A DNA stretch of 64,000 bases from contig NZ_LT599032.1 in NCBI RefSeq assembly GCF_900079725.1, forward strand, positions 1,518,209 to 1,582,208, written 5' to 3'. Within the stretch, counting starts at the first letter, position 1; each line of letters opens with the position of its first letter. This DNA is from an uncultured Dysgonomonas sp. (GTDB lineage Bacteria; Bacteroidota; Bacteroidia; Bacteroidales; Dysgonomonadaceae). Made by a program: the position numbers and the translations under genes. Positions 37,652 to 46,812 of this stretch are shown in pieces. A model generated the notes under the pieces. That model saw only the letters and a list, made by a program, of their open reading frames with translations, had not been told where the DNA came from and ran no database searches.

Positions 37652-38974
37652 TCACCCCTCCAACAGCTTTACAGCATCAATGTAGCGGGCTATTCCCCGC
37701 GCCACTTGCTTAGCTTCACGCATAGCTAAAACAACAGTCTGTGGCGTATGCACGACATCCCCTCCGGCAAAGACTCCTTTACGGGTGGTCATACCGTATG
37801 GATGTTCTTTAGTTATTACATAGCCGCTATCATTCACTTCAATACCCAAGGATGTAGACACTATACGGTTGGCTGGCTTTGAGCCGATAGCAATGAAAAC
37901 ACGTTCCATAGGCATTATCTTTTCCCCTTCGGGTGTTTCTACACGAATGGCTTTGAGTGTATTATTTTCACCGAGACATTCCACTGTCCGGCTCTCCCAA
38001 AGAAAATTCACTCCTTCCTCTACCGCTTCGTTATATTCAGTCTTTAGCGCAGGCAATTCATCTTCTGTCTTGCGATAAATGATGTTTACCGAATTCGCCC
38101 CCATTCTCAAGGCTGTGCGGGCAGCATCCATAGCTACATTTCCGGCACCAATAATAGCTACATTTTCCCCTTCCACCAATGGCACGGCATTACGGCTTAT
38201 GTCGCCGTTATTATAGAGATTAACCATCCGTAGAAAGTAAGATGATTGCAATACCTTATATAGATTGATACCCGGAATGTCTAATCTGTTTGGGACAGAC
38301 GTTCCTGAACCTATAAATACAGCATCGAATTCACGTGACAACATCTCGTCCACGGTCATCTTTTCACCAACAAGAAAGTCATTAATAAAGGTAACACCCA
38401 AAGCTTCTATTTTATTTATCTCCCTGCGGACAATATCTTTAGGCAACCGATACTCCGGTATACCATACATTAATACCCCTCCGGGTTCTTTTTGTCCTTC
38501 AAACACAACTACATTAAATCCCTCCCTGGCCAGGTCTCCGGCTACGGTCAGCCCAGCAGGTCCGGAGCCAACTACAGCAACCTTTCCTCGGGTTTTGGGT
38601 TTTAGTCGCTCTTTTATAAGATTCATATCACTGTCGAAGTCCGCGATAAAACGTTCCAATTTGCCGACTCTCACCGGATTGTCTTTTTTATTAAGAATAC
38701 AATGACCTTCGCATTGCTTTTCATGTGGGCAAACCCTTCCACATATAGCCGGAAGATTACTCTTCTCATTTATTATTTGCATTGCCGCGCCAATATTTCC
38801 CATTGACAACTGATTCACAAAACCAGGAATATTATGCTCTATAGGACAACCCTGTATACATAATGGGTTTTTACAGTTGAGACATCGTTTAGCCTCATCA
38901 ATAGCTTCTTTAGCGGTATAACTTACATTTATTTCAGCAAATTTATTACTTCTCATTTTTATTAAATTATCCAT
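37652..38974 (-). CDS. gltA: NADPH-dependent glutamate synthase-type oxidoreductase
   Basis: About 440 residues from the ATG at 38974 (a GTG two codons upstream is also in frame). The N-terminal ferredoxin-like part has a Cys cluster EAKRCLNCKNPLCIQGCP and ICGRVCPHEKQCEGHC for two iron-sulfur centres. FAD-binding GSGPAGLTVAGDLAREG and NADPH-binding IGAGNVAMDAARTALRMG follow. Such proteins are the small subunit of glutamate synthase or the NADP-reducing partner of related enzymes. No large GltB subunit is in the window. The upstream palindrome suggests regulated expression. gltA follows the homotetrameric-family naming and is tentative. Confidence 0.88.
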   Translation of the reverse strand: MDNLIKMRSNKFAEINVSYTAKEAIDEAKRCLNCKNPLCIQGCPIEHNIPGFVNQLSMGNIGAAMQIINEKSNLPAICGRVCPHEKQCEGHCILNKKDNPVRVGKLERFIADFDSDMNLIKERLKPKTRGKVAVVGSGPAGLTVAGDLAREGFNVVVFEGQKEPGGVLMYGIPEYRLPKDIVRREINKIEALGVTFINDFLVGEKMTVDEMLSREFDAVFIGSGTSVPNRLDIPGINLYKVLQSSYFLRMVNLYNNGDISRNAVPLVEGENVAIIGAGNVAMDAARTALRMGANSVNIIYRKTEDELPALKTEYNEAVEEGVNFLWESRTVECLGENNTLKAIRVETPEGEKIMPMERVFIAIGSKPANRIVSTSLGIEVNDSGYVITKEHPYGMTTRKGVFAGGDVVHTPQTVVLAMREAKQVARGIARYIDAVKLLEG

Positions 38975-38985
38975 AAGCACAGTTT

Positions 38986-39010
38986 TTGCAATGTTAACAT
39001 TGCAAATATA
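38986..39010 (-). promoter_or_regulatory. Promoter with 20-bp palindromic operator
   Basis: On the minus strand TATATTTG (39003-39010) is a -7 element and runs into the perfect palindrome TTGCAATGTTAACATTGCAA (38986-39005). The palindrome ends 11 bases before the oxidoreductase ATG, covers the expected transcription start and could bind a repressor dimer. A further TTGCA half-site lies near 39034. Confidence 0.7.
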
Positions 39011-39256
39011 TGTACTTTTTTGCTATATACATATTGCAAAATAAGTTTTTATAAAAAATAAAAGAGAATTACAGAAATAGAATTTTATTAAAAAAGAAAT
39101 AAAATCAACCTGCTCTATCCTTTCTATATAGATAATTCTTTTAGAATAAAATAATAAATCAGAGTGTAAAGTTTATAAAATAATGATTTCAAGACTTAAA
39201 GTGGATAGATTTAAAGAAAAACCTCACCAGGGCAAGTTAAATAAAGTTAACAAAAT

Positions 39257-39379
39257 AAAGAAAAGCACCAAAACATGTTTTACAACATAAAAATTCCATT
39301 ATCTTTGTACTGTGTTTTTCATGGTATTAGATTTAAGGTTAACAATGAAGATTGGTTGTCGTGATGACAACCTTTTCTT
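39257..39379. repeat. 123-bp inverted repeat, copy B (partner 15656-15778)
   Basis: Reverse complement of the copy at 15656-15778 at 120 of 123 positions by eye. It contains the palindrome AAAACATGTTTT (39270-39281), TATCTTTG (39300-39307), the transcribed part and a terminator. Similarity stops at both ends. The gap 38975-39382 has no other gene. Confidence 0.9.
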
Positions 39380-39386
39380 ATTTTAT
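39313..39386 (+). ncRNA. Candidate small RNA, copy B
   Basis: A transcript of about 70 bases is expected to start a few bases after TATCTTTG (39300-39307). It would include TTCAT...ATGAA, a possible weak stem, and end at a hairpin GGTTGTC (39354-39360)/GACAACC (39366-39372) followed by TTTTCTTATTTTA. The terminator lies in the last bases of the convergent rsmD gene. The copy at 15.7 kb is nearly identical. It may match a known Bacteroidales RNA family; I cannot check that here. Confidence 0.7.
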
Positions 39387-39928
39387 AGAAGTACCTTTCT
39401 GAAGATACTGAAATTCACGCTTCCATATACTCTTTTATCCTCAAATAAAGGTAACCCGGAAAAATCATGATCTTTCGGATGCTCCAGTATAAATATGCCT
39501 CCTGGCTTTATTAAATCCTTTTCAAAGACAATACGCGGGACATCCACAAAGTTTTTCATATCATAAGGAGGGTCTGCAAATATAAGATCAAACTGCTCCT
39601 TGCATCTTTCCAAATAACTGAAAACATCCATTTTGAGCAATAATAATTCTGATTTTATCTTCAATTCCTCTTTCGTTTTTTCAATGAAAGATGCATGATT
39701 GAAGTTTTTCTCAATACATGTGACCTGTGGACAGCCTCTCGATACCAACTCAAGACTTATACCTCCTGTTCCTCCGAATAAATCGAGAGCAACGGTATCT
39801 TCCCAATCTATAGTGTTATTCAGCACATTGAAAAGATTCTCTTTTGCAAAGTCCGTCGTAGGCCGTGCTTTAAAACTTTTAGGCAGATCGAATCTGCGTC
39901 CCTTATATTTTCCGCTGATAATTCTCAT
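39383..39928 (-). CDS. rsmD: 16S rRNA (guanine(966)-N2)-methyltransferase RsmD
   Basis: A 181-residue methyltransferase beginning MRIISGKYKGRRFDLP. SAM motif I is LDLFGGTGGISLELVSRG (about residues 48-66), and the catalytic motif is FADPPYD (near 115). It methylates G966 in 16S rRNA. It overlaps the upstream DUF3822 gene by four bases, the usual Bacteroidetes pair. Length is normal. Confidence 0.95.
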   Translation of the reverse strand: MRIISGKYKGRRFDLPKSFKARPTTDFAKENLFNVLNNTIDWEDTVALDLFGGTGGISLELVSRGCPQVTCIEKNFNHASFIEKTKEELKIKSELLLLKMDVFSYLERCKEQFDLIFADPPYDMKNFVDVPRIVFEKDLIKPGGIFILEHPKDHDFSGLPLFEDKRVYGSVNFSIFRKVLL

Positions 39929-40734
39929 AATACTAATGCCAATAAATCGAGTGGAGCCTTTTGAGCATCCTCATTCCATAAATATACTTCGCTTGGAGTA
40001 TTCATCCTTTCTATATTCTTAATATATTCCTGTAACCGGATAACAACCAGTTCGTCAGGTTTCCCGCTTATATATATATAATCTTCCAATTGATTAAAAC
40101 CACAATTTTCCCATAATTTAAGAATATAGTAAACCTGATTGGCTGCCGGTTCATTTTCATAAGTTAAACAATGAACAAGCTTTGAACCTGAAAAACAAAT
40201 AACATCCATAAAATTACCATGAAAATTCAAACACACCTTCGACCTTAAATTTGTTACTCCTCCCCTGCCCTCTAATAAATTAATAAGCAGATTGGAATGG
40301 TGAAAAAAGTGAGGATTCCATAAATTACGCAAAAGAAACTCAAAAATATCTTTCTCTACGTTAAACAAGCTTATAATATCCTGTTTTTCAATCAATCCTG
40401 ACATCAATTGTCCGGCTTCCTGATTATGGGTAAAATTATACAATCTCTCTCTCTCCTTTATATTGAAATAAGATGCAGGAACCAGCTCATAGTCAGAAGA
40501 AACAATAATAACATTTGTCCGTTTAAATTCCTGGGTAAGAAAATTCAGATCAAAAATAATTCGCTGAATATTGCCTAATAGATTATCATTAGTCGAAAAT
40601 GTAGTTTCACGCAGACAATATCCTTTTCCATTCTCCGGATCGGAAATAGAAAACATAAATTCATCCGTTTTTATACGAATGGATAAAACATATTTTTCTG
40701 ACTGTCCAAGATCTATATTTTCCGGTAAGAACAT
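39925..40734 (-). CDS. DUF3822 family protein
   Basis: A 269-residue protein of the Bacteroidetes DUF3822 family, with an actin/ASKHA-like layout: beta strands VLSIRIKTDEFMFSISDP at the start, the NVIIVSSDYELVP stretch and KVCLNFHGNFMDVICFSGSKLVHC in the second half. Function unknown. It is translationally coupled to rsmD (ATGA-type overlap), a conserved arrangement that hints at a link with ribosome biogenesis. The family call rests on remembered sequence and on this context. Confidence 0.85.
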   Translation of the reverse strand: MFLPENIDLGQSEKYVLSIRIKTDEFMFSISDPENGKGYCLRETTFSTNDNLLGNIQRIIFDLNFLTQEFKRTNVIIVSSDYELVPASYFNIKERERLYNFTHNQEAGQLMSGLIEKQDIISLFNVEKDIFEFLLRNLWNPHFFHHSNLLINLLEGRGGVTNLRSKVCLNFHGNFMDVICFSGSKLVHCLTYENEPAANQVYYILKLWENCGFNQLEDYIYISGKPDELVVIRLQEYIKNIERMNTPSEVYLWNEDAQKAPLDLLALVL

Positions 40735-40930
40735 ATTTTATTTTTATATTGCAAAGTAAACAGAATAATATTCATTCATACATATTACCCAATATTTATT
40801 ACTCTTTCTCCAATCTATAGATAAATCTTTTTATAAAGATTGATACATTACCCTGATTTAATATGTACAAAGTTAGAAAAAGATATTTTTATCCACTATT
40901 TTTGAACTTCAATTCACTTAACCATCCATT

Positions 40931-42343
40931 ATGATCAATAAATTCTTCCTGGATAAGATAAAGCAGAATTTTCCATTCGAACCTACTTCCGAACAAGCTA
41001 CCGCTTTGGAAAAGATCGTGGATTTCCTTTTTTTACAGAAAGAAGAATCTTTATTCTTATTGAGAGGTTACGCTGGTACAGGTAAATCCTCCCTTTTAGG
41101 TGCATTGGTAAAAACCATGACCGAATTTAAGCAAAAAACCGTGCTGCTCGCCCCTACGGGACGTGCCGCCAAAGTTTTTTCTTCATACTCCAGCCACCCT
41201 GCGTTCACTATTCATAAGAAAATATACCGCCAGCAAAAGTATTCCGGCGACTTCGGTAGTTTCGGTATAATGGACAATCTGCACAAAGATACTTTATTCA
41301 TTGTCGATGAAGCTTCTATGATAAGCAACAATGGGCTTGATTCATCCATTTTCGGTACGGGGCGATTGCTGGATGATCTCATTCACTATGTCTATTCGGG
41401 AGAAAATTGCCGGTTATTATTGATCGGCGACTCTGCCCAGCTACCCCCTGTAGGAGAAGATGACAGTCCTGCATTACAAACCGATGTACTTACCGGATAC
41501 GGACTGGAAGTGCGTGAAGCCATGTTATCACAAATCGTCCGTCAGGCCGAAAGTTCCGGTATATTATATAATGCTACCAGTATCCGGAATGCGCTTAACA
41601 AGGGGAGAACAGAAGCTTATCCTAAGCTAAAGTTGAAAAAGTTCACAGACATTGTCCGTATATCAGGAGAAGACCTTATAGATGAAATATCGGCGGCCTA
41701 TGATCGCGATGGACTGGAGAATACTATGATTATTTCTCGTTCTAATAAACGTTCCAACATCTACAATCAGGGGGTAAGAAATCGCATACTCTACCGAGAA
41801 GAAGAACTCTCTGCCGGCGATATGCTGATGATTACCAAGAACAATTACTTCTGGACTGAGAATACTGAAGGTATTGACTTTCTTGCCAATGGCGAAATAG
41901 TAGAAGTACTGCGTGTCCGCGGCGAACAGGAGTTGTATGGCTTCCGTTTCCGCGATGTACTGGTAAAGAGCATCGATTACGACATAGAACTGGAGATAAA
42001 AATACTGATGGATACGCTTCATTCGGACGTGGCAGGACTTACACGTGAACGCTCCGAAGAGCTATTCGTGAATATAATGGAAGACTATGCCGATATATCT
42101 ACCCGTGCAGGCAAAATGAAGAAGCTGAAAGTAGATCCCTATTATAATGCGGTACAGGTTAAATTTGCCTATGCTGTAACCTGCCATAAAGCTCAGGGGG
42201 GAGAATGGTCTAATGTATTTCTCGACTTAGGCTATATCTCGGAAGAACATCTTGGCATAAACTTTTACCGGTGGCTATATACTGCAATCACCCGGGCCAG
42301 TGAAAAATTATATCTGGTTAACCTGCCCGATGAATTTGTGTAG
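40931..42343 (+). CDS. RecD-like ATP-dependent DNA helicase (single AAA protein)
   Basis: A 470-residue superfamily 1B helicase. Motif I is LLRGYAGTGKSSLLGAL (about residues 43-59), motif Ia VLLAPTGRAAKV, motif II LFIVDEASMISN, motif III LLLIGDSAQLPPVG and the C-terminal UvrD_C_2 part FAYAVTCHKAQGGEW. The final YRWLYTAITRASEKLYLV is motif VI. It is shorter than RecD2 and lacks the N-terminal HhH and OB parts. A role in DNA repair or replication-fork processing is expected. Confidence 0.9.
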   Translation: MINKFFLDKIKQNFPFEPTSEQATALEKIVDFLFLQKEESLFLLRGYAGTGKSSLLGALVKTMTEFKQKTVLLAPTGRAAKVFSSYSSHPAFTIHKKIYRQQKYSGDFGSFGIMDNLHKDTLFIVDEASMISNNGLDSSIFGTGRLLDDLIHYVYSGENCRLLLIGDSAQLPPVGEDDSPALQTDVLTGYGLEVREAMLSQIVRQAESSGILYNATSIRNALNKGRTEAYPKLKLKKFTDIVRISGEDLIDEISAAYDRDGLENTMIISRSNKRSNIYNQGVRNRILYREEELSAGDMLMITKNNYFWTENTEGIDFLANGEIVEVLRVRGEQELYGFRFRDVLVKSIDYDIELEIKILMDTLHSDVAGLTRERSEELFVNIMEDYADISTRAGKMKKLKVDPYYNAVQVKFAYAVTCHKAQGGEWSNVFLDLGYISEEHLGINFYRWLYTAITRASEKLYLVNLPDEFV

Positions 42344-42527
42344 GAGAAAATGGTATGAGCAGACATTTATAGCAGATTTCAACCAACGAAAGGTAATTTC
42401 TGGTCAATCTTAGTCACCCATATTCATTTGTGTACAAATGGCTTCTGTTCTTCAAAATATATGCATTATATTTGAAGTATACGGAACAATTATCCGTTCC
42501 TATTTAAAGAAATCCAATTTGTATATT

Positions 42528-43523
42528 ATGAAGAAAACTGAACCACTATTACTTTCCATTATCCTTTTTCTAATACAATCTATCTGTATTAATACATCAG
42601 CTCAGAACTCCAATACATACCAAAATCCGGTAATCAATACCAGCTTACCCGATCCTACTATCATCAAGACCAAAGATGGTAGCTTTTACTTATATGCAAC
42701 CGAAAATACCCGCAATATACCTATCTACAAGTCTGATAATCTCACCGACTGGACATTCACCGGCACTGCCTTTACCAACGATACCCGCCCTAATTTCGAA
42801 CCGAAAGGCGGATTATGGGCACCCGATATCAACTACATCAATGGAAAATATGTCCTATACTATTCCATGTCGGTATGGGGAGGCGAATGGACATGCGGCA
42901 TCGGTGTGGCTGTATCCGATAAACCGGAAGGACCCTTCTTCGATAAAGGAAAGCTTTTCCAAAGCAAGGATATAGACGTCCAGAACTCCATCGACCAGTT
43001 CTATATAGAAGACAAAGGCAAGAAATACCTTTTCTGGGGCAGCTTCAGAGGTATTTATGCCACTGAACTCAGCAAGGATGGCCTAAGCCTGAAACCGGAC
43101 GCCGCCAAAAAGCGGATAGCGGGAACTGCTTTCGAAGGAACATATATCTATAAGAAAGGAAAGTACTATTATATGTTCGCATCCATTGGCACTTGTTGTG
43201 AAGGAGTAAAGAGTACCTACCAACTTGTTGTAGGACGATCCAAATCTCTATTTGGCCCATATGTGGATAAATCAGGAAAAGACATGATGGATAACGGATA
43301 TTCAGTTGTCATTGGCTCCAATTCCCGGTTCGTAGGCAATGGCCATTGTTCCGAGATAGTACAGGACAAGAAAGGAAACGACTGGATCTTCTATCATGGA
43401 GTAGATCTGGAGAATCCTAAAGGCCGTGTATTATTGCTGGACCAGATAAAATGGGATAAAGAAGGATGGCCATACACAGAAGGTGGAATCCCCTCATTGT
43501 CAGCCGACAAGCCTGTATTTTAA
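42528..43523 (+). CDS. Secreted GH43-family glycosidase (arabinan-degrading type)
   Basis: About 331 residues from the ATG at 42528. The frame is open to 42438, but the preferred start gives a signal peptide (LLLSIILFLIQSICINTSAQ). The five-bladed beta-propeller of GH43 is visible, with catalytic Asp in SLPDPTI, pKa-modulating Asp in LWAPDI and catalytic Glu in AFEGTYIYKKGKYYYMFAS. Members hydrolyse arabinan or xylan side chains. It stands next to an esterase gene but in convergent orientation. Confidence 0.88.
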   Translation: MKKTEPLLLSIILFLIQSICINTSAQNSNTYQNPVINTSLPDPTIIKTKDGSFYLYATENTRNIPIYKSDNLTDWTFTGTAFTNDTRPNFEPKGGLWAPDINYINGKYVLYYSMSVWGGEWTCGIGVAVSDKPEGPFFDKGKLFQSKDIDVQNSIDQFYIEDKGKKYLFWGSFRGIYATELSKDGLSLKPDAAKKRIAGTAFEGTYIYKKGKYYYMFASIGTCCEGVKSTYQLVVGRSKSLFGPYVDKSGKDMMDNGYSVVIGSNSRFVGNGHCSEIVQDKKGNDWIFYHGVDLENPKGRVLLLDQIKWDKEGWPYTEGGIPSLSADKPVF

Positions 43524-43553
43524 AAGAAATACTTCTTTAGAACAAGGGATCTG

Positions 43554-44495
43554 TCACTTAAAATTGGTCTTTATATAGTCTGTCATCTCAAAGTCTTTCT
43601 TCATTTCCGGTTTACCGATCTGCTGTACTTCCGTATGAATCATCAGTGGCTGCTTGCCAGCCACATATTTTTCCAGAAAACTGTCTATTTCGTGTAAGTT
43701 GGAAGTCATCGGACTCTCTGATATTTCGTGCGCCGCATTTTTCACATCAAAGAAATAATAAGGCGAAGCTATCTTATTTAGCTGTCCTTCAATATATTTC
43801 GATCCGTAAAAGCTGTAGTTATAAAGCTCTATCTTATCATAAGGTACATTACTATCGGCATCGCCATGGAACAACTGCATCGGAGCCGGAGGCGTCTGCC
43901 ACTGCAACTCCCCGTCGATACTGAATATTGCGCCGGCAAAAGAGATAATCCCGGCATAATTAAACCCAACAGGAAGTTTCCCTGTTACTTTTGCCCGGGT
44001 ACAGATAGCATATTCGCCGTGTAAAACAGATACGGCACCTGCGCTGGAACCATTGGCAACAATCATATCCTTATCAATATTCCAATCTCTGGCATTATCC
44101 ACTACAAAAGCCGTGGCATCGAAGAGGTCTTCCACTGCCATAGATATACTTTTATTAAGAGCGGCTACGATACGCATCGGGTCTTGGGTATCCAGGCTCT
44201 TCATTCCCAGCCTGTAATCAATAGAAACTACGGTAAAGCCTTTATCTGCCAAATGATTGAAATACCCAATGTAATTCTTATTATCACGAACCCCTCCGAC
44301 AAAACCTCCTCCAAACATAAAAACAATGCATGGCTTTTCTTTTTCCGGCCCGGGCAAATCATATTTATCGAGACGAAGGGTGTCTGTCCCTTTTATGGAA
44401 TAGATATATGTCTCCTTCCTTAGCGGGTCATTTGCTCTAATAGTGATACTTAGCAATAATAAGACCGACAAAATGAATACAAGGCTCTTTCTCAT
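43554..44495 (-). CDS. Secreted alpha/beta-hydrolase (esterase)
   Basis: A 313-residue protein with a signal peptide (LVFILSVLLLLSITIRA). The oxyanion-hole region FMFGGGFVGGVRD is followed by the nucleophile motif NGSSAGA (Ser near residue 150), the acid HGDADSNVPYDK and the His in NAAHEIS. It resembles BD-FAE-type acetyl or feruloyl esterases of Bacteroidetes, which act on plant polysaccharides. Beside the convergent GH43 gene this fits hemicellulose breakdown, though the substrate is unproven. Confidence 0.82.
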   Translation of the reverse strand: MRKSLVFILSVLLLLSITIRANDPLRKETYIYSIKGTDTLRLDKYDLPGPEKEKPCIVFMFGGGFVGGVRDNKNYIGYFNHLADKGFTVVSIDYRLGMKSLDTQDPMRIVAALNKSISMAVEDLFDATAFVVDNARDWNIDKDMIVANGSSAGAVSVLHGEYAICTRAKVTGKLPVGFNYAGIISFAGAIFSIDGELQWQTPPAPMQLFHGDADSNVPYDKIELYNYSFYGSKYIEGQLNKIASPYYFFDVKNAAHEISESPMTSNLHEIDSFLEKYVAGKQPLMIHTEVQQIGKPEMKKDFEMTDYIKTNFK

Positions 44496-44503
44496 AAGGC
44501 AGA

Positions 44504-45508
44504 CTAATGTGTTATTTTATACAGTAACTCTTTTAACAATTCCCCATCGGGCGTAGATACATTATCCACCCCTTTGCATTTAGCGTCGTATGTTCTCAGT
44601 AGACTAAGTATCTCCATACATTTAAAAGCATTGTAATTGCGTATTGCCGCAACATAATCTTTTGCCTGATATGGATTCCTGAATCCCAGTTCGGCGGCGA
44701 TACCCTGCTCTGTTTTATTCTTTGCCCAGTAGCATATCATCAGATTGCTGAAGAAATTGAAAAGAACTACCAATGTCACAATCAAAGGATTGTTCTTTGG
44801 ATTCTTCTCAAAATAATCCGCTATCTGGTTCACTTTGAATGTATTCTTTTCTATAACAGCCTTTAGCAACTCGAAGTTGTTAAAATCCTTGCTTATACCA
44901 ATATTCTCTTCTATCAGATTAGGAGTAATCTGTACCTGGCCTTTCGGCATAGCAATCAGCAACTTAGCTATCTCATTGGTTAGTTTGCTCAGGTCGTTTC
45001 CCAGATAATCGGATAGCATCTGTGCCGATTTCGCATCTATAGCCAGCCCTTTTTGTTGCATGTAAGAAGAAATGAAGGCCGGTATTTTATATTCCGGTAT
45101 CTTCTTCGACTCGAACACTATACCGTTCTTATCTATTTCCGCATACAGCTTCTTACGTTTATCCAGCGTCCCGTTCTTGTAGTTGAGTACAAGGACGGTT
45201 GTATGAAGCGGATTCTTTGCATAAACCTCCAGTTCCTCTATTTTAGTCAGGTTTTGAGCTTCTTTTATAACAATCAGCTGATAATCGGACATCATCGGAA
45301 AACTACGCGCCATAGTAATAACAGAAGCCACATCTGTCTCCATTCCATAACGGATAGTTTGGTTAAAGTCCTTTTCCTCCTCAGGCAGGACGGTGCTTAC
45401 CAGCATATCTGTTATCTCGTCGATGTAATACGGCTCGTCACCCATCAATAAGTAAACAGGCTTAAATTTACGGGCTTTTATATCGGCTATAATTTGCTCA
45501 AAAGTCAT
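44504..45508 (-). CDS. holA: DNA polymerase III delta subunit
   Basis: A 334-residue clamp-loader subunit. The N-terminal AAA-like domain starts KPVYLLMGDEPYYIDEITDM and contains the degenerate SFPMMSDYQLIVIKEAQN stretch. A helical lid and collar follow, with NDLSKLTNEIAKLLI. Delta opens the beta clamp during replication. It is 5 bases downstream of the AMP nucleosidase stop codon and forms a two-gene unit with it, with the HsdR_N gene divergent. This neighbourhood is common in Bacteroidales. Confidence 0.95.
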   Translation of the reverse strand: MTFEQIIADIKARKFKPVYLLMGDEPYYIDEITDMLVSTVLPEEEKDFNQTIRYGMETDVASVITMARSFPMMSDYQLIVIKEAQNLTKIEELEVYAKNPLHTTVLVLNYKNGTLDKRKKLYAEIDKNGIVFESKKIPEYKIPAFISSYMQQKGLAIDAKSAQMLSDYLGNDLSKLTNEIAKLLIAMPKGQVQITPNLIEENIGISKDFNNFELLKAVIEKNTFKVNQIADYFEKNPKNNPLIVTLVVLFNFFSNLMICYWAKNKTEQGIAAELGFRNPYQAKDYVAAIRNYNAFKCMEILSLLRTYDAKCKGVDNVSTPDGELLKELLYKITH

Positions 45509-45513
45509 AGTCC

Positions 45514-46287
45514 TTATTCGAATTTCAGGTGTTTAACGGTTTGCCCGTTGTTTATCAGTGTTGTAAGAGACTCTATACCTATAAGCACATGTTCATCCAC
45601 AAAGCTTTTAGTGACCAGGCTGTCACTTTTTTCAGTTTTCACACCGTCCGAAATCATTGGCTGGTCAGACACCAACAGCAACGCTCCGGTCGGGATCTGG
45701 TTAGCAAACCCGCAGGTAAACAATGTCGCTGTTTCCATATCCACAGCCATTGTACGAATCCGCCTCAGGTAGTCTTTGAATACATCGTCATATTCCCACA
45801 CCCGGCGATTGGTGGTATATACTGTCCCCGTCCAGTAATCTCGGTTGTGATTACGGATAGTGGACGACACCGACCTCAACAGGCTGAAAGCCGGCAAAGA
45901 CGGCACTTCGGGCGGAAAATAATCGTTCGATGTTCCTTCTCCCCGGATAGCCGCGATAGGCAATATATAATCTCCCAGATTGTTATGCTTCTTTATCCCT
46001 CCGCATTTACCTAAAAACAATACGGCTTCGGGTTCAATCGCGCTCAGTAAGTCCATTATGGTGGCCGCATTGGCGCTTCCCATACCAAAATTAATAATGG
46101 TAATACCATTAGCCGATGCATTCGGCATATTGCCGTCGAGCCCTACAATAGGCACGTTGAAATGACTGGCAAACACCTCTACATACTTTGCAAAATTGGT
46201 AAGTAATATATGTTTGGTAAACTGTTCTAATGGCCTTTTGGTATACCTTGGAAGCCAATTGTCTACAATTTCTTGTTTTGTTTTCAT
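45514..46287 (-). CDS. amn: AMP nucleosidase
   Basis: A 257-residue phosphorylase-fold enzyme. TIINFGMGSANAATIMDLLS and EAVLFLGKCGGIKKHNNLGD are nucleoside-phosphorylase-like glycine-rich loops. MAVDMETATLFTCGFA is the ribose-binding region with the conserved Glu pattern. ALLLVSDQPM carries the catalytic Asp. It hydrolyses AMP to adenine and ribose 5-phosphate. The length fits the short Bacteroidetes AMP nucleosidases, which lack the extra N-terminal domain of E. coli Amn. Confidence 0.92.
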   Translation of the reverse strand: MKTKQEIVDNWLPRYTKRPLEQFTKHILLTNFAKYVEVFASHFNVPIVGLDGNMPNASANGITIINFGMGSANAATIMDLLSAIEPEAVLFLGKCGGIKKHNNLGDYILPIAAIRGEGTSNDYFPPEVPSLPAFSLLRSVSSTIRNHNRDYWTGTVYTTNRRVWEYDDVFKDYLRRIRTMAVDMETATLFTCGFANQIPTGALLLVSDQPMISDGVKTEKSDSLVTKSFVDEHVLIGIESLTTLINNGQTVKHLKFE

Positions 46288-46362
46288 ATTAACTTTACTT
46301 TTGTTTTAAGATACAACAAGTATCTTTTATTTTTTGTTGTACAGGATTAACAAAGGTAACAA

Positions 46363-46812
46363 ATGTTGGATTTAAATCTGCCCCCTTTCAATATAAATGT
46401 AAAAAAAACGGACGGAAGACTTAGCGTTTTCGACAGGCTACGTCGTAAGTTTGTGACACTTACACCCGAAGAATGGGTACGCCAGCACTTCATTAATTAC
46501 CTGATCACAGAGAAGGGGTATCCGCAGGCTTTAATAGCTAACGAGATACAAATCAACCTGAATAATCAGAAGCGCAGGTGCGATTCCATCGTTTACGATA
46601 AAACGATTTCCCCTCTGGTCATAGTCGAATATAAATCACCGGATGTGGAAATCACTCAGGCTGTTTTCGACCAGATAGTAAGATACAACATCGTACTGAA
46701 AGTAAAATACCTGATTGTATCCAACGGACTCAGCCATTACTGTTGCCGGATGGATTACAGCACGCAAACATTCGAATATCTTGCCGATATACCGACATAT
46801 AAAGAATTATAA
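46363..46812 (+). CDS. HsdR_N-type nuclease-domain protein
   Basis: A 149-residue protein matching the HSDR_N_2 domain. The PD-(D/E)xK core is KRRCDSIVYDKTISPLVIVEYKSPD: Asp in RCDSIVYD, Glu and Lys in VEYKSPD. Despite the name, no type I restriction genes are near, and stand-alone copies next to holA are usual in Bacteroidales. A DNA repair or maintenance role is likely but untested. A GGTAACAAATG sequence directly covers its ribosome-binding region. Confidence 0.85.
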   Translation: MLDLNLPPFNINVKKTDGRLSVFDRLRRKFVTLTPEEWVRQHFINYLITEKGYPQALIANEIQINLNNQKRRCDSIVYDKTISPLVIVEYKSPDVEITQAVFDQIVRYNIVLKVKYLIVSNGLSHYCCRMDYSTQTFEYLADIPTYKEL

